This document shows positions 7,352 through 15,061 of a stretch of 32,744 nt of DNA, in pieces. Source of the DNA: a virus; the IMG/VR virus record IMGVR_UViG_3300044977_000177, positions 1 to 32,744 of that record; one strand, 5' to 3'. The first letter of the stretch is position 1. The number at the start of each line of letters is the position of its first letter. The notes beneath the pieces were generated by a model. That model had not been told where the DNA came from. It worked only from the letters and a program-made list of their open reading frames with translations, and did no database searches. Position numbers and translations under genes: made by a program.

Positions 7352-8887
7352 TCACGTGATCTTCCTTACCTGCTCGCTCAACCGTTCGCCCTTCTTGTAG
7401 ATCGCCTCTCCGTTGCAGGTTGCATTCAGATAAGCGTCGGCGATTCGCCACGGGATCGGATCGGAGCCACTCAGGGCAAAGGATCGATTCCTTGATCGCC
7501 CGAGCTTCGTTTTTCGGATTCGCACATTCACATCGCCCGCCTGCCCGCAGTCGAGATAGTACGAGTTGCTCTTGACGGTGACGTTGTCAAACCATTCCAG
7601 AATCACTTGCGGGCCGCGCGGCTGGCCGTCTCCATCGAGCAAGGGCGGCTGCGGTCCGAGGCCTTTCTGGATGTCGAACTGAATCTCCTCGAAGTAAATC
7701 CACTCGTTTTCCGCGGAGATATTGGGACTGCGCCGGTACCAGCGCAGCGGATTCCCGAAGTCGGTGTAGAGATTGATCGACATCTGGTAAATGTTGCCGG
7801 AGACCCAATCTCCAACCAGGTGCACCCCGCCAAACTCCATGTGCGAGGTGGAGCGGTGCGCCGAGTAGGTTCCATTCGCGACTTGCCAAAAGCCGCGCTT
7901 GTGCCAGAGCGACGTTGAAAAGTCGTACACCCATGTCACGTTCGCGGAAGGGAAGCGGATCACCCAGAAGTTATGCCCCTGATCCTGATAGGCGTAGGCA
8001 ACCGCGTCAGAGATGGTCGCATAGCTCTGCCAGGCGAATTCGACCGCCAGTGTCGAGATGCGGATTCCCACGTAGGATCCCATCATCTTCGCCACGCCCT
8101 GCCCGCGCTCGTTCAGGGAAATCCAGCACACGGTATCGTTCGCCTGCACTGTGCCGAAGGCCGCCGCCGCCCCATCTTCGAGGAATGCGCCTTGAATCGG
8201 GATGAATGGCGGGTAGCCGGCGCCGGCGTTGTAGTAGGCGATGGATTTCTTGCCGGAGAAAAACCAGACTTCCCGGTGATCGACTTTCATCGAAACGATA
8301 TTGTCGGGGAAGTAGGAGATGGTCGAGATAAACAGGCCGCTCCAGGTGGTGCCGTCTTCGAGGTTTGAGACCTGAAAAGTATTCGAGTTCTGGATGGTCG
8401 CGAAGAAATAGCCGTCGCAGAAATCGATCTGCAGCACCGGCCCGTTGAACTGCCCCATATTGACGGCAAAGAATTCGTTCGCCGGATGAAAGACGCTGCT
8501 CGAATCGGTGAAGGCGGTTAAGACGAAGATATAGAGATCGCCGTTCGAGAGAATCAACAGGTGGGTCTGGCAGGAGAAAATCTGCGTCGGCGAAGTCGGC
8601 GGCCCGTTCAGCTCGCCCCACTGCGTGAAGTTCGGCGTCTTGCTGGGCAGTAGTTCGTAAAAGTTCGATGCAGCCGCGAAACCGCGCCCATTCACCGTAA
8701 ACAGTCCCGGCACCGACGCTTCGGGCAACTGATAAACGATCTGCGTTCCCGGCGTGTGCATCAGCGTGACAGCGGCTTTTGCTCCCGGCGTCTCCGGAGT
8801 TTCCGGGTACAAATTCATACACTCTTCCGCATCCACGTTGGGGGATTGGAGAAGGTAAGCGCCGGAGCAGAAACCGAAGCGGGACAT
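7352..8887 (-). CDS. P22 gp10-like tail hub / packaged DNA stabilisation protein
   Basis: The product has 511 residues, close to P22 gp10 (472). The N-terminus has VDAEECMNLYPETPETPGAK, then TPGTQIVYQLPEASVPGLF, a pattern typical of this family (N-x-Y-x-E ... P-G-x-K ... T-P-G). Repeated beta-propeller-like strands follow, for example FCDGYFFATIQNSNTFQVSN and SMKVDHREVWFFSGKKSIAY. The family closes the portal after packaging and joins the tail needle or spikes. The position just downstream of gp4-like genes agrees. The ATG at 8887 precedes SRFGFCSGAY and is the natural start. Confidence 0.88.
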   Translation of the reverse strand: MSRFGFCSGAYLLQSPNVDAEECMNLYPETPETPGAKAAVTLMHTPGTQIVYQLPEASVPGLFTVNGRGFAAASNFYELLPSKTPNFTQWGELNGPPTSPTQIFSCQTHLLILSNGDLYIFVLTAFTDSSSVFHPANEFFAVNMGQFNGPVLQIDFCDGYFFATIQNSNTFQVSNLEDGTTWSGLFISTISYFPDNIVSMKVDHREVWFFSGKKSIAYYNAGAGYPPFIPIQGAFLEDGAAAAFGTVQANDTVCWISLNERGQGVAKMMGSYVGIRISTLAVEFAWQSYATISDAVAYAYQDQGHNFWVIRFPSANVTWVYDFSTSLWHKRGFWQVANGTYSAHRSTSHMEFGGVHLVGDWVSGNIYQMSINLYTDFGNPLRWYRRSPNISAENEWIYFEEIQFDIQKGLGPQPPLLDGDGQPRGPQVILEWFDNVTVKSNSYYLDCGQAGDVNVRIRKTKLGRSRNRSFALSGSDPIPWRIADAYLNATCNGEAIYKKGERLSEQVRKIT

Positions 8888-8912
8888 GGGCTAGGGTGCT
8901 AGACTTTCCAAA

Positions 8913-9206
8913 ATGGCGAACAATCGCATGTATCTACGCTGTCCGGTTTGTCCCGACGCGAAGCCGGTCATGCTGGCGAAGTATTATCCGACCACCGGCT
9001 GGTTTGCCTTCGGGGCGAGTTCCCCCGATGATGCTTACGAGGTGAAAGTGAATGAGTTTTTCGATAAACATCATCACGAAAGCCAGTGGGGCAGCGGGTT
9101 CGCGCTTGAATTTGAGATCGAGCCGGATTTCCCAGCGCCAAACCAGCCCAAATTCACGGTCAGCTTGACGGAGCCGTTCCCGCTGAACCCAGCCCCAGAT
9201 TCTTAA
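8913..9206 (+). CDS. Small zinc-ribbon-like protein on the opposite strand
   Basis: The 97-residue frame fills the gap between two minus genes. It starts MANNRMYLRCPVCPDAKPVM, with a C-x2-C pair, then LAKYYPTTGWFAF, and VNEFFDKHHHESQWGSGF with a His triplet. The conserved-looking first 60 residues (C-x2-C plus HHH) resemble small phage metal-binding proteins. The last 47 nt overlap the 3' end of the minus gene at 9160. There is no evident Shine-Dalgarno. A TAGACT hexamer ends 7 nt before the ATG, which could be a -10 for a nearly leaderless mRNA, but no -35 is seen. The function is unknown. Confidence 0.65.
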   Translation: MANNRMYLRCPVCPDAKPVMLAKYYPTTGWFAFGASSPDDAYEVKVNEFFDKHHHESQWGSGFALEFEIEPDFPAPNQPKFTVSLTEPFPLNPAPDS

Positions 9207-9381
9207 TCCCTTCGAGCGCCGGAACCACGTACTTCGCCGTAAAGTCTGCTACCGAGAGCGCCGCCGCTCCTTGCACATCGACTCGCGGGATTCGCACCGT
9301 CGCCCAGCACGCGGACATAGAGGCGTCGCGTTTTTCTTTCGGGTCGTGAACCCGGATCGTTAGCGTGAGTTCGTCAGCCAT
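9160..9381 (-). CDS. Small hypothetical protein between gp4- and gp10-like genes
   Basis: The 73-residue product begins MADELTLTIRVHDPKEKRDA and continues VQGAAALSVADFTAKYVVPA. A beta-rich start followed by a helical end suggests a small virion or assembly factor. Its ATG at 9381 lies 1 nt after the stop of the gp4-like gene, so it is in the same operon and probably coupled. P22 has gene 10 directly after gene 4, so this is an insertion relative to that order. The family is not recognised. Confidence 0.65.
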   Translation of the reverse strand: MADELTLTIRVHDPKEKRDASMSACWATVRIPRVDVQGAAALSVADFTAKYVVPALEGIKNLGLGSAGTAPSS

Positions 9382-9382
9382 C

Positions 9383-10168
9383 TCAGAAGCTCCGGTTCAG
9401 ATAGTTGAACGTTGTGCTGCGCTGATCCTCTTCGGCTCCGGGAATTCCGGAGTCCCTCGTCTGCATTCGTGGAACCTTGTTGTTGTTTCCAAAGATTGCC
9501 GAACGCGCCAGAGCTGCATCCCGCGCCAACGTCGCCGGGGGCTGCCCTCCCAACATTTCCGCCAGACTCAGCATGGCCGCACTGCGATACCCCGGTGGCA
9601 ACGTTCCCGGTCCGCCAGGTCCGCCCAGCGGATCGGTGATAGACGAGAACTGAGAAATCAGCGCCCAGCATTTCAACTGCGTCTGGTACGCGATGGTTGG
9701 AATCGGCCAGAAGAAGAGTTGGCCATTTGGGAATGCCGGATTGTAAAAGAGATCAGTCGGCTGCTGACTGGTGAGATTCTGGATCGTCTGATCCATCCAC
9801 CACTGTTCATCCCGGATATTCAGTGGAATTGAGACGACCGGCGAGACGTTATTGAGGATGATCGTCGCCTGCGTGATCTTCACCGGGCGCTGCGGCGCGT
9901 AGAATGTGGCTCCAACTCCCGGCCCGATCGTGTGCGGCGCCAGATTCGGCACCAAATTATAAATATTGAAGGTCGATGCATAAGAGAAGACCTTGCGCGC
10001 CGCCCACGTATCGGTGAGGTAGTTGAATTTCCGGAAAGCCCACTGCGCCGTGTCCGGATCGAGTTTCTCTCCGGGCGCAGAAATCCCCACCTCGATCAGC
10101 GCGTCGGTAATAATGTCGAGCGCCGAGTAAACGAGCGGGGCTTCCCCGGCTGGCGGACCGATGGGCAT
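9383..10168 (-). CDS. P22 gp4-like head completion / tail accessory factor
   Basis: The product has 261 residues. The N-terminal helical part YSALDIITDALIEVGISAPG and the following DTAQWAFRKFNYLTDTWAAR match the gp4 family, which forms a ring under the portal and completes the head. A beta-rich central part (ITQATIILNNVSPVVSIPLN) and a C-terminal helix ARDAALARSAIFGNNNKVPR follow. P22 gp4 has 166 residues, so this member carries an extra central domain. The start ATG is 3 nt past the preceding stop. Confidence 0.82.
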   Translation of the reverse strand: MPIGPPAGEAPLVYSALDIITDALIEVGISAPGEKLDPDTAQWAFRKFNYLTDTWAARKVFSYASTFNIYNLVPNLAPHTIGPGVGATFYAPQRPVKITQATIILNNVSPVVSIPLNIRDEQWWMDQTIQNLTSQQPTDLFYNPAFPNGQLFFWPIPTIAYQTQLKCWALISQFSSITDPLGGPGGPGTLPPGYRSAAMLSLAEMLGGQPPATLARDAALARSAIFGNNNKVPRMQTRDSGIPGAEEDQRSTTFNYLNRSF

Positions 10169-10171
10169 GAG

Positions 10172-10567
10172 TTAGCTCTTCGGTTCGGAGGAAGCGGGCT
10201 GGTCGCCGATTGAGGCGGGGGTCGGAGTTGCGGGACTCGGCTGCAACGGCGGAACGGGTTGCGGCCCGGATGGAGCGGGATTCGGCGCGGGCTGCGATGC
10301 CGCCTCAATCTCTTCCTTCGCCGCGTCTTGCGCGAGCGCGAGTTGCTCTTCGATCGCGGCCAGTTCTTCGGCGCGGTTATTCACCACTCGGGTTTCTTTC
10401 CCGAATTGCAGGTGTTTGGGATACTCCTGGTGAATGTGAAGGCTTGCGACGACGCTGATCTGGCGTGGCGCGTGGTTGTCCTGGTCGAGCGCATCCATCG
10501 CATCTGCGATCCGCTTCAGTTCCGCGGGCAGGATGGTTACGCCTTCCGGTAAGGTCTGCTGTGCCAT
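10172..10567 (-). CDS. Hypothetical virion-operon protein, Pro/Ala-rich tail
   Basis: The 131-residue product has a folded-looking first half (LPEGVTILPAELKRIADAMD, ISVVASLHIHQEYPKHLQFG) and a helical stretch (NRAEELAAIEEQLALAQDAA). The C-terminal 40 residues are almost only Pro, Ala, Ser and Gln. A strong Shine-Dalgarno, AAAAAGGAG, precedes the ATG at 10567. It precedes the gp4-like gene by 3 nt. The HLQFGKETRVVNN part recurs in small proteins of phage head operons as far as I recall, but no named domain is recognised. Confidence 0.7.
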   Translation of the reverse strand: MAQQTLPEGVTILPAELKRIADAMDALDQDNHAPRQISVVASLHIHQEYPKHLQFGKETRVVNNRAEELAAIEEQLALAQDAAKEEIEAASQPAPNPAPSGPQPVPPLQPSPATPTPASIGDQPASSEPKS

Positions 10568-10579
10568 AAAAACTCCTTT

Positions 10580-10807
10580 TTGATCCTTAGAGATAAACTT
10601 GGAGACGTGGAGAGCGAAGAAGATAACGGGCTGGCATGGCTGGCATGTGACCGGGTGTGCGATGCCTGCGTGAAAGTCGTTCGCGCCAATCCCGGTGCGC
10701 TCTGGGATGAGTTCCGAGTTCTGCTTCCGGACGGAAAGCAGTGCTTAGGTTTCTGTGTCACAGACGCCAAGCCAAACGGATTCCCCGACGCGCCGCCGCG
10801 TTTTTAG
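10580..10807 (+). CDS. Small protein on the opposite strand, start uncertain
   Basis: The frame runs from a TTG at 10580, or a GTG at 10607, to a TAG at 10807 (75 or 66 residues). Its stop and the stop of the minus gene at 10804 share 3 nt. The sequence WLACDRVCDACVKVV then ANPGALWDEFRVLLPDGKQC, and LGFCVTDAKPNGFPDAPPRF, looks protein-like, with C-x2-C and two further Cys. It exactly fills the gap between two minus genes. No convincing Shine-Dalgarno is seen for either start. The family is unknown. Confidence 0.45.
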   Translation: MILRDKLGDVESEEDNGLAWLACDRVCDACVKVVRANPGALWDEFRVLLPDGKQCLGFCVTDAKPNGFPDAPPRF

Positions 10808-11460
10808 CTCGCGACGGGCGCGTAGGCGATCGCCGCGATGATGTCCGCCTTGGTCATGTCGGCATCGAGTTGCAGGCCCAGATCCTTGGCGTGCGCAATC
10901 AGTGTGTCGCGGTTCATCGCATTCAGCTCGAGGATCCTTGCCACATCGGGCGCTGGCGTTGGAGTTTGTGAGGTCTGCGTGTCTTCGGGGTTCGCCGACG
11001 GAACTCGGCTCTGCGACGGCCCGACTTTTACGCTCAGGATGGCGGGATCAATTCCCGCATTCGCCTGGGCGGAATCCTCCAACTGAATCTGCGGGGGCGT
11101 CTGAAGGAAGCCGTCCGCTTTCGCCTGCCGTTCCTCTTCCTTGCTTTTCACCGTGCGTGTCAGTGGACGCGGATGCGGAACGTCCAGCGGTGCGAGCGTC
11201 GGATTGGCGTCATTTCGCCGGCGCGTTCCTAGGCGAAGATCCTCTCGGACCGGGTCCAGTTTTGCCGGGTGATACATCACCTTCGGAAATTCCAGGTACG
11301 GAACCTTCTTCCATCCCGTACTGCGTTCCGGGTGATGGATGTCGATGGCCTCCGCCGAAGCGTGGTTTTCGACGATCTGGTTTTGCGTGTTGGCCAGTTC
11401 CTCGAGCAGCAGCTTCTTGCGGACTTCCAGTTCCTGATAGTTCATGCCTTGCGATGCCAT
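10804..11460 (-). CDS. Head-operon protein with C-terminal HeH/LEM-like helical motif
   Basis: The 218-residue product starts MASQGMNYQELEVRKKLLLE, a coiled coil, then has a Pro/Asp-rich middle. The end, LELNAMNRDTLIAHAKDLGL then QLDADMTKADIIAAIAYA, fits the short helix-extended-loop-helix (HeH/LEM, SAP-like) motif seen at the end of several phage head-region proteins, where it may bind DNA. The start ATG at 11460 has GAGGAGACACT upstream as ribosome site. A strong terminator lies just upstream (11507-11546), so this gene opens a new transcription unit or is reached by read-through. Confidence 0.7.
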   Translation of the reverse strand: MASQGMNYQELEVRKKLLLEELANTQNQIVENHASAEAIDIHHPERSTGWKKVPYLEFPKVMYHPAKLDPVREDLRLGTRRRNDANPTLAPLDVPHPRPLTRTVKSKEEERQAKADGFLQTPPQIQLEDSAQANAGIDPAILSVKVGPSQSRVPSANPEDTQTSQTPTPAPDVARILELNAMNRDTLIAHAKDLGLQLDADMTKADIIAAIAYAPVAS

Positions 11461-11506
11461 AGTGTCTCCTCGAACAGCGAATGCAAATCGTGAGAACAGA
11501 ACCTGT

Positions 11507-11546
11507 AAAAAAATGGCGGGCCGGGCTCCGAAAGCCCGGGCCCGCC
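11507..11546 (-). terminator. Rho-independent terminator after the 11554-12450 gene
   Basis: Read on the minus strand, a very GC-rich hairpin of about 13 bp (GGCGGGCC arm with one bulged base, loop of about 5 nt) is followed by a T-tract of seven. It lies directly after the stop at 11554. It probably ends most transcripts of the coat gene and the following secreted-type gene, lowering expression of head completion genes downstream. Confidence 0.85.
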
Positions 11547-11553
11547 CTCTCTT

Positions 11554-12450
11554 TTAGTTACTGAACAGTCCGAGCGAGGCGGAAATATTTGCCGCCGTGT
11601 CGGAGGTTGCTGAGACAAATTGGAACTGGATGTAATCGCCCACTTTAGTGGCGACTCCGTCCGCCGTGTCGGCGCAACTCGTACCGGAGGCTGCGATGGT
11701 GCAGGTAATGGAAGTGGCTGCGCCGTTTTTATAAACGGTGAGCACGTCCTTTCCCGTACCGCCGACAACCGCGGCGCTCGAATTGACGTGAAGATTTGCC
11801 AACTCGCCGTCGGTTGCGACCGTATAGCTGAACGTGGCCGTAGTTGCGCCTGAGCAGGCTGCTCCGTTCAGATATTCGGTTTGCGCCGATCCCGCCGTGC
11901 CGGTACAGAAACCGGCCGGTACAGTGGTCGCGGCGCTCCAGGCGGAACCGGTTCCCGAGTGGAACCAATTGCCATCGGCTTTGCAATCGAACCGGAATCC
12001 GTCCGTTAAGTTGATCCACGGAAGAATCGCCGGAAGGGTCGCGGTGCCGGCAGCGTTCGACCAGCAGGTTCCGGCCACGTCATAGCCCTGAAACAAGTTG
12101 GGGCGTCCGACATAGACGGTTCTGCCGGAAGCGTGGCCTTCGGCTTTGGTTCCATGCGTGCCGCGAGTAACCAGAATGCAGGTTCCTGACGGCGGGATGG
12201 AGTTGGTCACGACATCCATTGCTTCCGTATCCACCCAGAGGGTTGTCTGGACTTCGACCGTCGCATAGACGTTGGCAATCGAAGCCAGGCAGACACCCTG
12301 AGTCGTCGCGGCGCCCCCATTTACGGTGGGAATGGCGGAAGACAAGGTTGTCGTGGTTTGTGATTGTGCGCCCTGCTGTTGGGCAACGCCCGAAACTGCC
12401 AGGAGAGCGACAAGGACCGAAACTGCGAAAATGCTTTTGAGTGTTTTCAT
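11554..12450 (-). CDS. Secreted-type protein in the capsid locus
   Basis: The product has 298 residues from the ATG at 12450, which has GGGAG about 8 nt upstream. The reading is open to 12765, but that part lies inside the coat gene and has no character of its own. Residues 1-23 are a clear Sec signal peptide: MKTLK, hydrophobic SIFAVSVLVALLAV, and SGVA|QQQ. The mature part is Thr/Ala/Gly-rich with several Cys that could form disulphides. The C-terminal 90 residues, starting TFSYTVATDGELANLHVNSS, look like a beta sandwich with VLTVYKNG, a type seen in phage decoration and fibre proteins. It sits between the coat gene and the terminator. A signal peptide on a decoration protein would be paradoxical. 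Confidence 0.75.
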   Translation of the reverse strand: MKTLKSIFAVSVLVALLAVSGVAQQQGAQSQTTTTLSSAIPTVNGGAATTQGVCLASIANVYATVEVQTTLWVDTEAMDVVTNSIPPSGTCILVTRGTHGTKAEGHASGRTVYVGRPNLFQGYDVAGTCWSNAAGTATLPAILPWINLTDGFRFDCKADGNWFHSGTGSAWSAATTVPAGFCTGTAGSAQTEYLNGAACSGATTATFSYTVATDGELANLHVNSSAAVVGGTGKDVLTVYKNGAATSITCTIAASGTSCADTADGVATKVGDYIQFQFVSATSDTAANISASLGLFSN

Positions 12451-12517
12451 GGGTTGTCTCCCTTTCAATGGACCGCTGAATGCTCCCAGTTGCCGTTGAA
12501 GTCGGGAATTCTCCTCT

Positions 12518-13762
12518 TTAGCTGCAGGCAATGCGGACGGCGCAGTTGTCGGGATACAGCGCGCCGAAGCCCAGGAGGACATCAGCGCGGCATACCCGCT
12601 TGCGCTCGATCGGATCGAACATATCAAGCAGCGCGACGGAGATCCCGGTCTCGGGATCGGTGGCGCGGCCGGACCATTCGCAGGCCTTCGGAATGTCGAG
12701 TTCGACTCCAACCATGGCATACGCATCTTTGGTGAGGGCGAGGCCCTGCGCCGAAGATTTGCCATTGGGCGAAACCGTTCCCGGATAGGAAGTCAGCGCC
12801 GCGGCATTCGCCGGAAGCGAATCCACGTTCTGGTACTGGCTGCCCGGTCCGAAGATGGCGGGAGAGATGTTCAGCACATCGGCTCCGCCGCCCACGCAGG
12901 TGATAGCCTGCGTGACCACGAACTCCTTACCCTGTGCTGTCGAGATCACAGCCAGGTTTTCGGGGTTCACGGCATTGACGTTGGCGATTTCGAAAATATC
13001 GCCCTGAGCGTAGGTGTCGCCGGCGGTGGCGTTGATCGTCAGTTGCGAGCCCTGCTGATCCGCGCCAGCGACGGTGTTGGTTCCGGCTTGCGTGCCGGCC
13101 GTCTGCCGCCAATTGTTCACCGACTCGTACCAGTCGAAGCCGACCATCTTGCCCATCGAGCCGCGTTTGTACTGCCGGCTGATTTCAGAGGTCGGATTGA
13201 AGAATGAGGCGAGCGAGGGAATCAGGCTGGTGCCGACGGAAGGCGGATAGATCATGCCCCATTCGCCATCCTGCGGGCATCCCTGCTCGATCAAGCGTTG
13301 CCGCGCCTGCAGGAAGGTCGTCATCGAGGTGGGATCGACTCCCAACTGGCCCACGATGTTCGACGTATTCTGCATGGCGAACAGCGCGAACCGGCGATCG
13401 ATTTCATTCGCCAGCTTCGCCATCTGCTTGTCGATGTACTCTTTCTTGAACCACTCGCGGCCGCGCTCCATCTTCAGCGCGCGTTCCAAGCTGTCCACCT
13501 GGAAGTGAATGCCGAAGATCTGGTTGACGGAAACCGTGGTGTAGATGCGGTTGATCGGTTGAGGTTGGAACGCCAGGCCGTTCGTTACCAGCCAGCGCTG
13601 CGGCAGTTTCACGCGGACGGTTTCGCCGACCGCGTAGGTGCGTTCGTATTCTTTTTCGTACTCGTGGGATGCGAACTGGGCGTATACCAGCCGGTTGAGC
13701 AGCATACGCAGAGATTCCGCCGCAACCCAGTCAACGAATTGAAAGGTATTTGCTGTGGCCAT
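12518..13762 (-). CDS. Major capsid protein, P22 coat (gp5) type
   Basis: The product has 414 residues (P22 gp5 has 430). The N-terminal NRLVYAQFASHEYEKEYERT, then AVGETVRVKLPQRWLVTNG and QPQPINRIYTTVSVNQIFGI, closely follow P22-like coat proteins (F-x-x-x-Y-E ... K-x-G-D/E-T-V-x-V-R/K-x-P). DEIDRRFALFAMQ-type helices and LIEQGCPQDG follow. HK97-fold shells are built from several hundred copies. Scaffold is directly upstream and portal two genes upstream, as in P22. The C-terminal KRVCRADVLLGFGALYPDNC is also typical of the family. Confidence 0.9.
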   Translation of the reverse strand: MATANTFQFVDWVAAESLRMLLNRLVYAQFASHEYEKEYERTYAVGETVRVKLPQRWLVTNGLAFQPQPINRIYTTVSVNQIFGIHFQVDSLERALKMERGREWFKKEYIDKQMAKLANEIDRRFALFAMQNTSNIVGQLGVDPTSMTTFLQARQRLIEQGCPQDGEWGMIYPPSVGTSLIPSLASFFNPTSEISRQYKRGSMGKMVGFDWYESVNNWRQTAGTQAGTNTVAGADQQGSQLTINATAGDTYAQGDIFEIANVNAVNPENLAVISTAQGKEFVVTQAITCVGGGADVLNISPAIFGPGSQYQNVDSLPANAAALTSYPGTVSPNGKSSAQGLALTKDAYAMVGVELDIPKACEWSGRATDPETGISVALLDMFDPIERKRVCRADVLLGFGALYPDNCAVRIACS

Positions 13763-13785
13763 CTAGAATTCGTCCTTGCGAGCCT

Positions 13786-15021
13786 TCAGCGTTGTGCTGC
13801 CTTGGTCTCGCGAGCGTTCACGATCCGCATATACGCGGCCATGTCGCCTCTGGCCAAAGCTGCCTCGGCTTCATCCGCCGGCGCGGCACCGCGGCCGCCG
13901 AGTTCCGGAGGTGGAGGGGGTAGCCTTGGAGGTGGAGGGTTCACAGGACGAGCTTCCGCAGCGGGCGTCTTTTTAGGCGCGGGTGCAGCGGAGAATTCGC
14001 GTTCGATGGCTTCGAGTCGCCGGACCTGGCGAATGGGGTTGACGTGGTTGGTGTATTTGCCCGTCTTATGGTCAAAATCACCGTAATCCCACGTTTTGGT
14101 TTCAGGATCGTAGTCGCAGCCGTAAAACTCCGCGAGGATCTCGGGATGCTTTCCGAGATAGTAGAGAACTTCGCCGGGGTTGTCGGAATCCTTGATGAAC
14201 AGATCGACTGGCGAGCCAGCCGGAATGGGCAACTTCGGATCCGCGGCGACCTCCATGAAGTCTTTGTACTTCTCCATCGCAGGCTTCGACTTCGTGATCA
14301 CGGCTTCTGCGACCTGGCGCTGCTCTTCGGTCTGCGTCCGCGCCTGTTCCACCTTGCCGAGCCGCTCCTCTAATCGGGCTTCCAGGCGTTTGTCGTTCCA
14401 CTCGTCGACGGCGTCCATCCATGCGTCGAGAGAGGCAAACGGCTTGCCGGTTTTCGGATCGGTATCGGTCAGTTTGGGCTTGGCGGGAGCGGCGGCCGTC
14501 GATGCGCCGGGCTTGGCAGTCTTGTCCTCGGCTGCAGGTTGCGAATTCTGCTTGTCGGCATTGTTTCCCGAGGGTTGACTGCGCAGTCGCGCGAGTTCCT
14601 GACGATCTTTTTCCCATGCGTCGAGCAGCTTCTCGAAGCGCTCGTCGGATTTTTTTCGTCTCTGTGGTTGATTTGCGGGCTGCGCGGCCGCGGCGTCTGC
14701 AGCGGGAGCGGGCGAGGCTCCGGGTTCAGCCGATTTGTCTTTCCCTTTGTCCTTCTCTTGCGATGCTTTGTCTTGCGATGGAGTGGCGGAGGCTCCGGTA
14801 CGCGCCGAATTTGAGGGTTCGTCCTTCTTTTCGCCGGGTGTATTCTCGGCGGCCTTCACTTTTACAGGCGGGATGTCGCCGGTCTTGCGCCAGTTGTCGA
14901 GTTCGGCGGATGAGGCATGATTCAGCCGCTCCTGCACGGTGATTTCAGGAGTCTCGACGCTTTCAACGGCTGCGGCTGCAGGGGGAACCGGGGCTTCCGT
15001 GATGACGGCGGGTGTGCTCAT
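13786..15021 (-). CDS. Scaffolding protein
   Basis: The 411-residue product is highly charged and mostly helical. The first 180 residues are low-complexity Ala/Pro/Lys/Glu/Ser. A central coiled coil (DEWNDKRLEARLEERLGKVE) is followed by KPAMEKYKDFMEVAADPKLP and EVLYYLGKHPEILAEFYG, which is the pattern of scaffold proteins in P22-like phages. The C-terminus is Pro-rich then basic (RGDMAAYMRIVNARETKAAQR in two pieces), matching the coat-binding basic helix of scaffolds. Position between portal and coat genes supports the call. It would direct coat assembly and then leave the procapsid. Confidence 0.85.
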   Translation of the reverse strand: MSTPAVITEAPVPPAAAAVESVETPEITVQERLNHASSAELDNWRKTGDIPPVKVKAAENTPGEKKDEPSNSARTGASATPSQDKASQEKDKGKDKSAEPGASPAPAADAAAAQPANQPQRRKKSDERFEKLLDAWEKDRQELARLRSQPSGNNADKQNSQPAAEDKTAKPGASTAAAPAKPKLTDTDPKTGKPFASLDAWMDAVDEWNDKRLEARLEERLGKVEQARTQTEEQRQVAEAVITKSKPAMEKYKDFMEVAADPKLPIPAGSPVDLFIKDSDNPGEVLYYLGKHPEILAEFYGCDYDPETKTWDYGDFDHKTGKYTNHVNPIRQVRRLEAIEREFSAAPAPKKTPAAEARPVNPPPPRLPPPPPELGGRGAAPADEAEAALARGDMAAYMRIVNARETKAAQR

Positions 15022-15061
15022 GGAGTTTTTATCCTCGGAAGAAAATGGGTGGCGATTAGAA

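Noticed and set aside
12451-12765. Upstream extension of the secreted-protein frame
   Set aside because: It lies inside the coat gene, and the ATG at 12450 has both a ribosome site and a perfect signal peptide.
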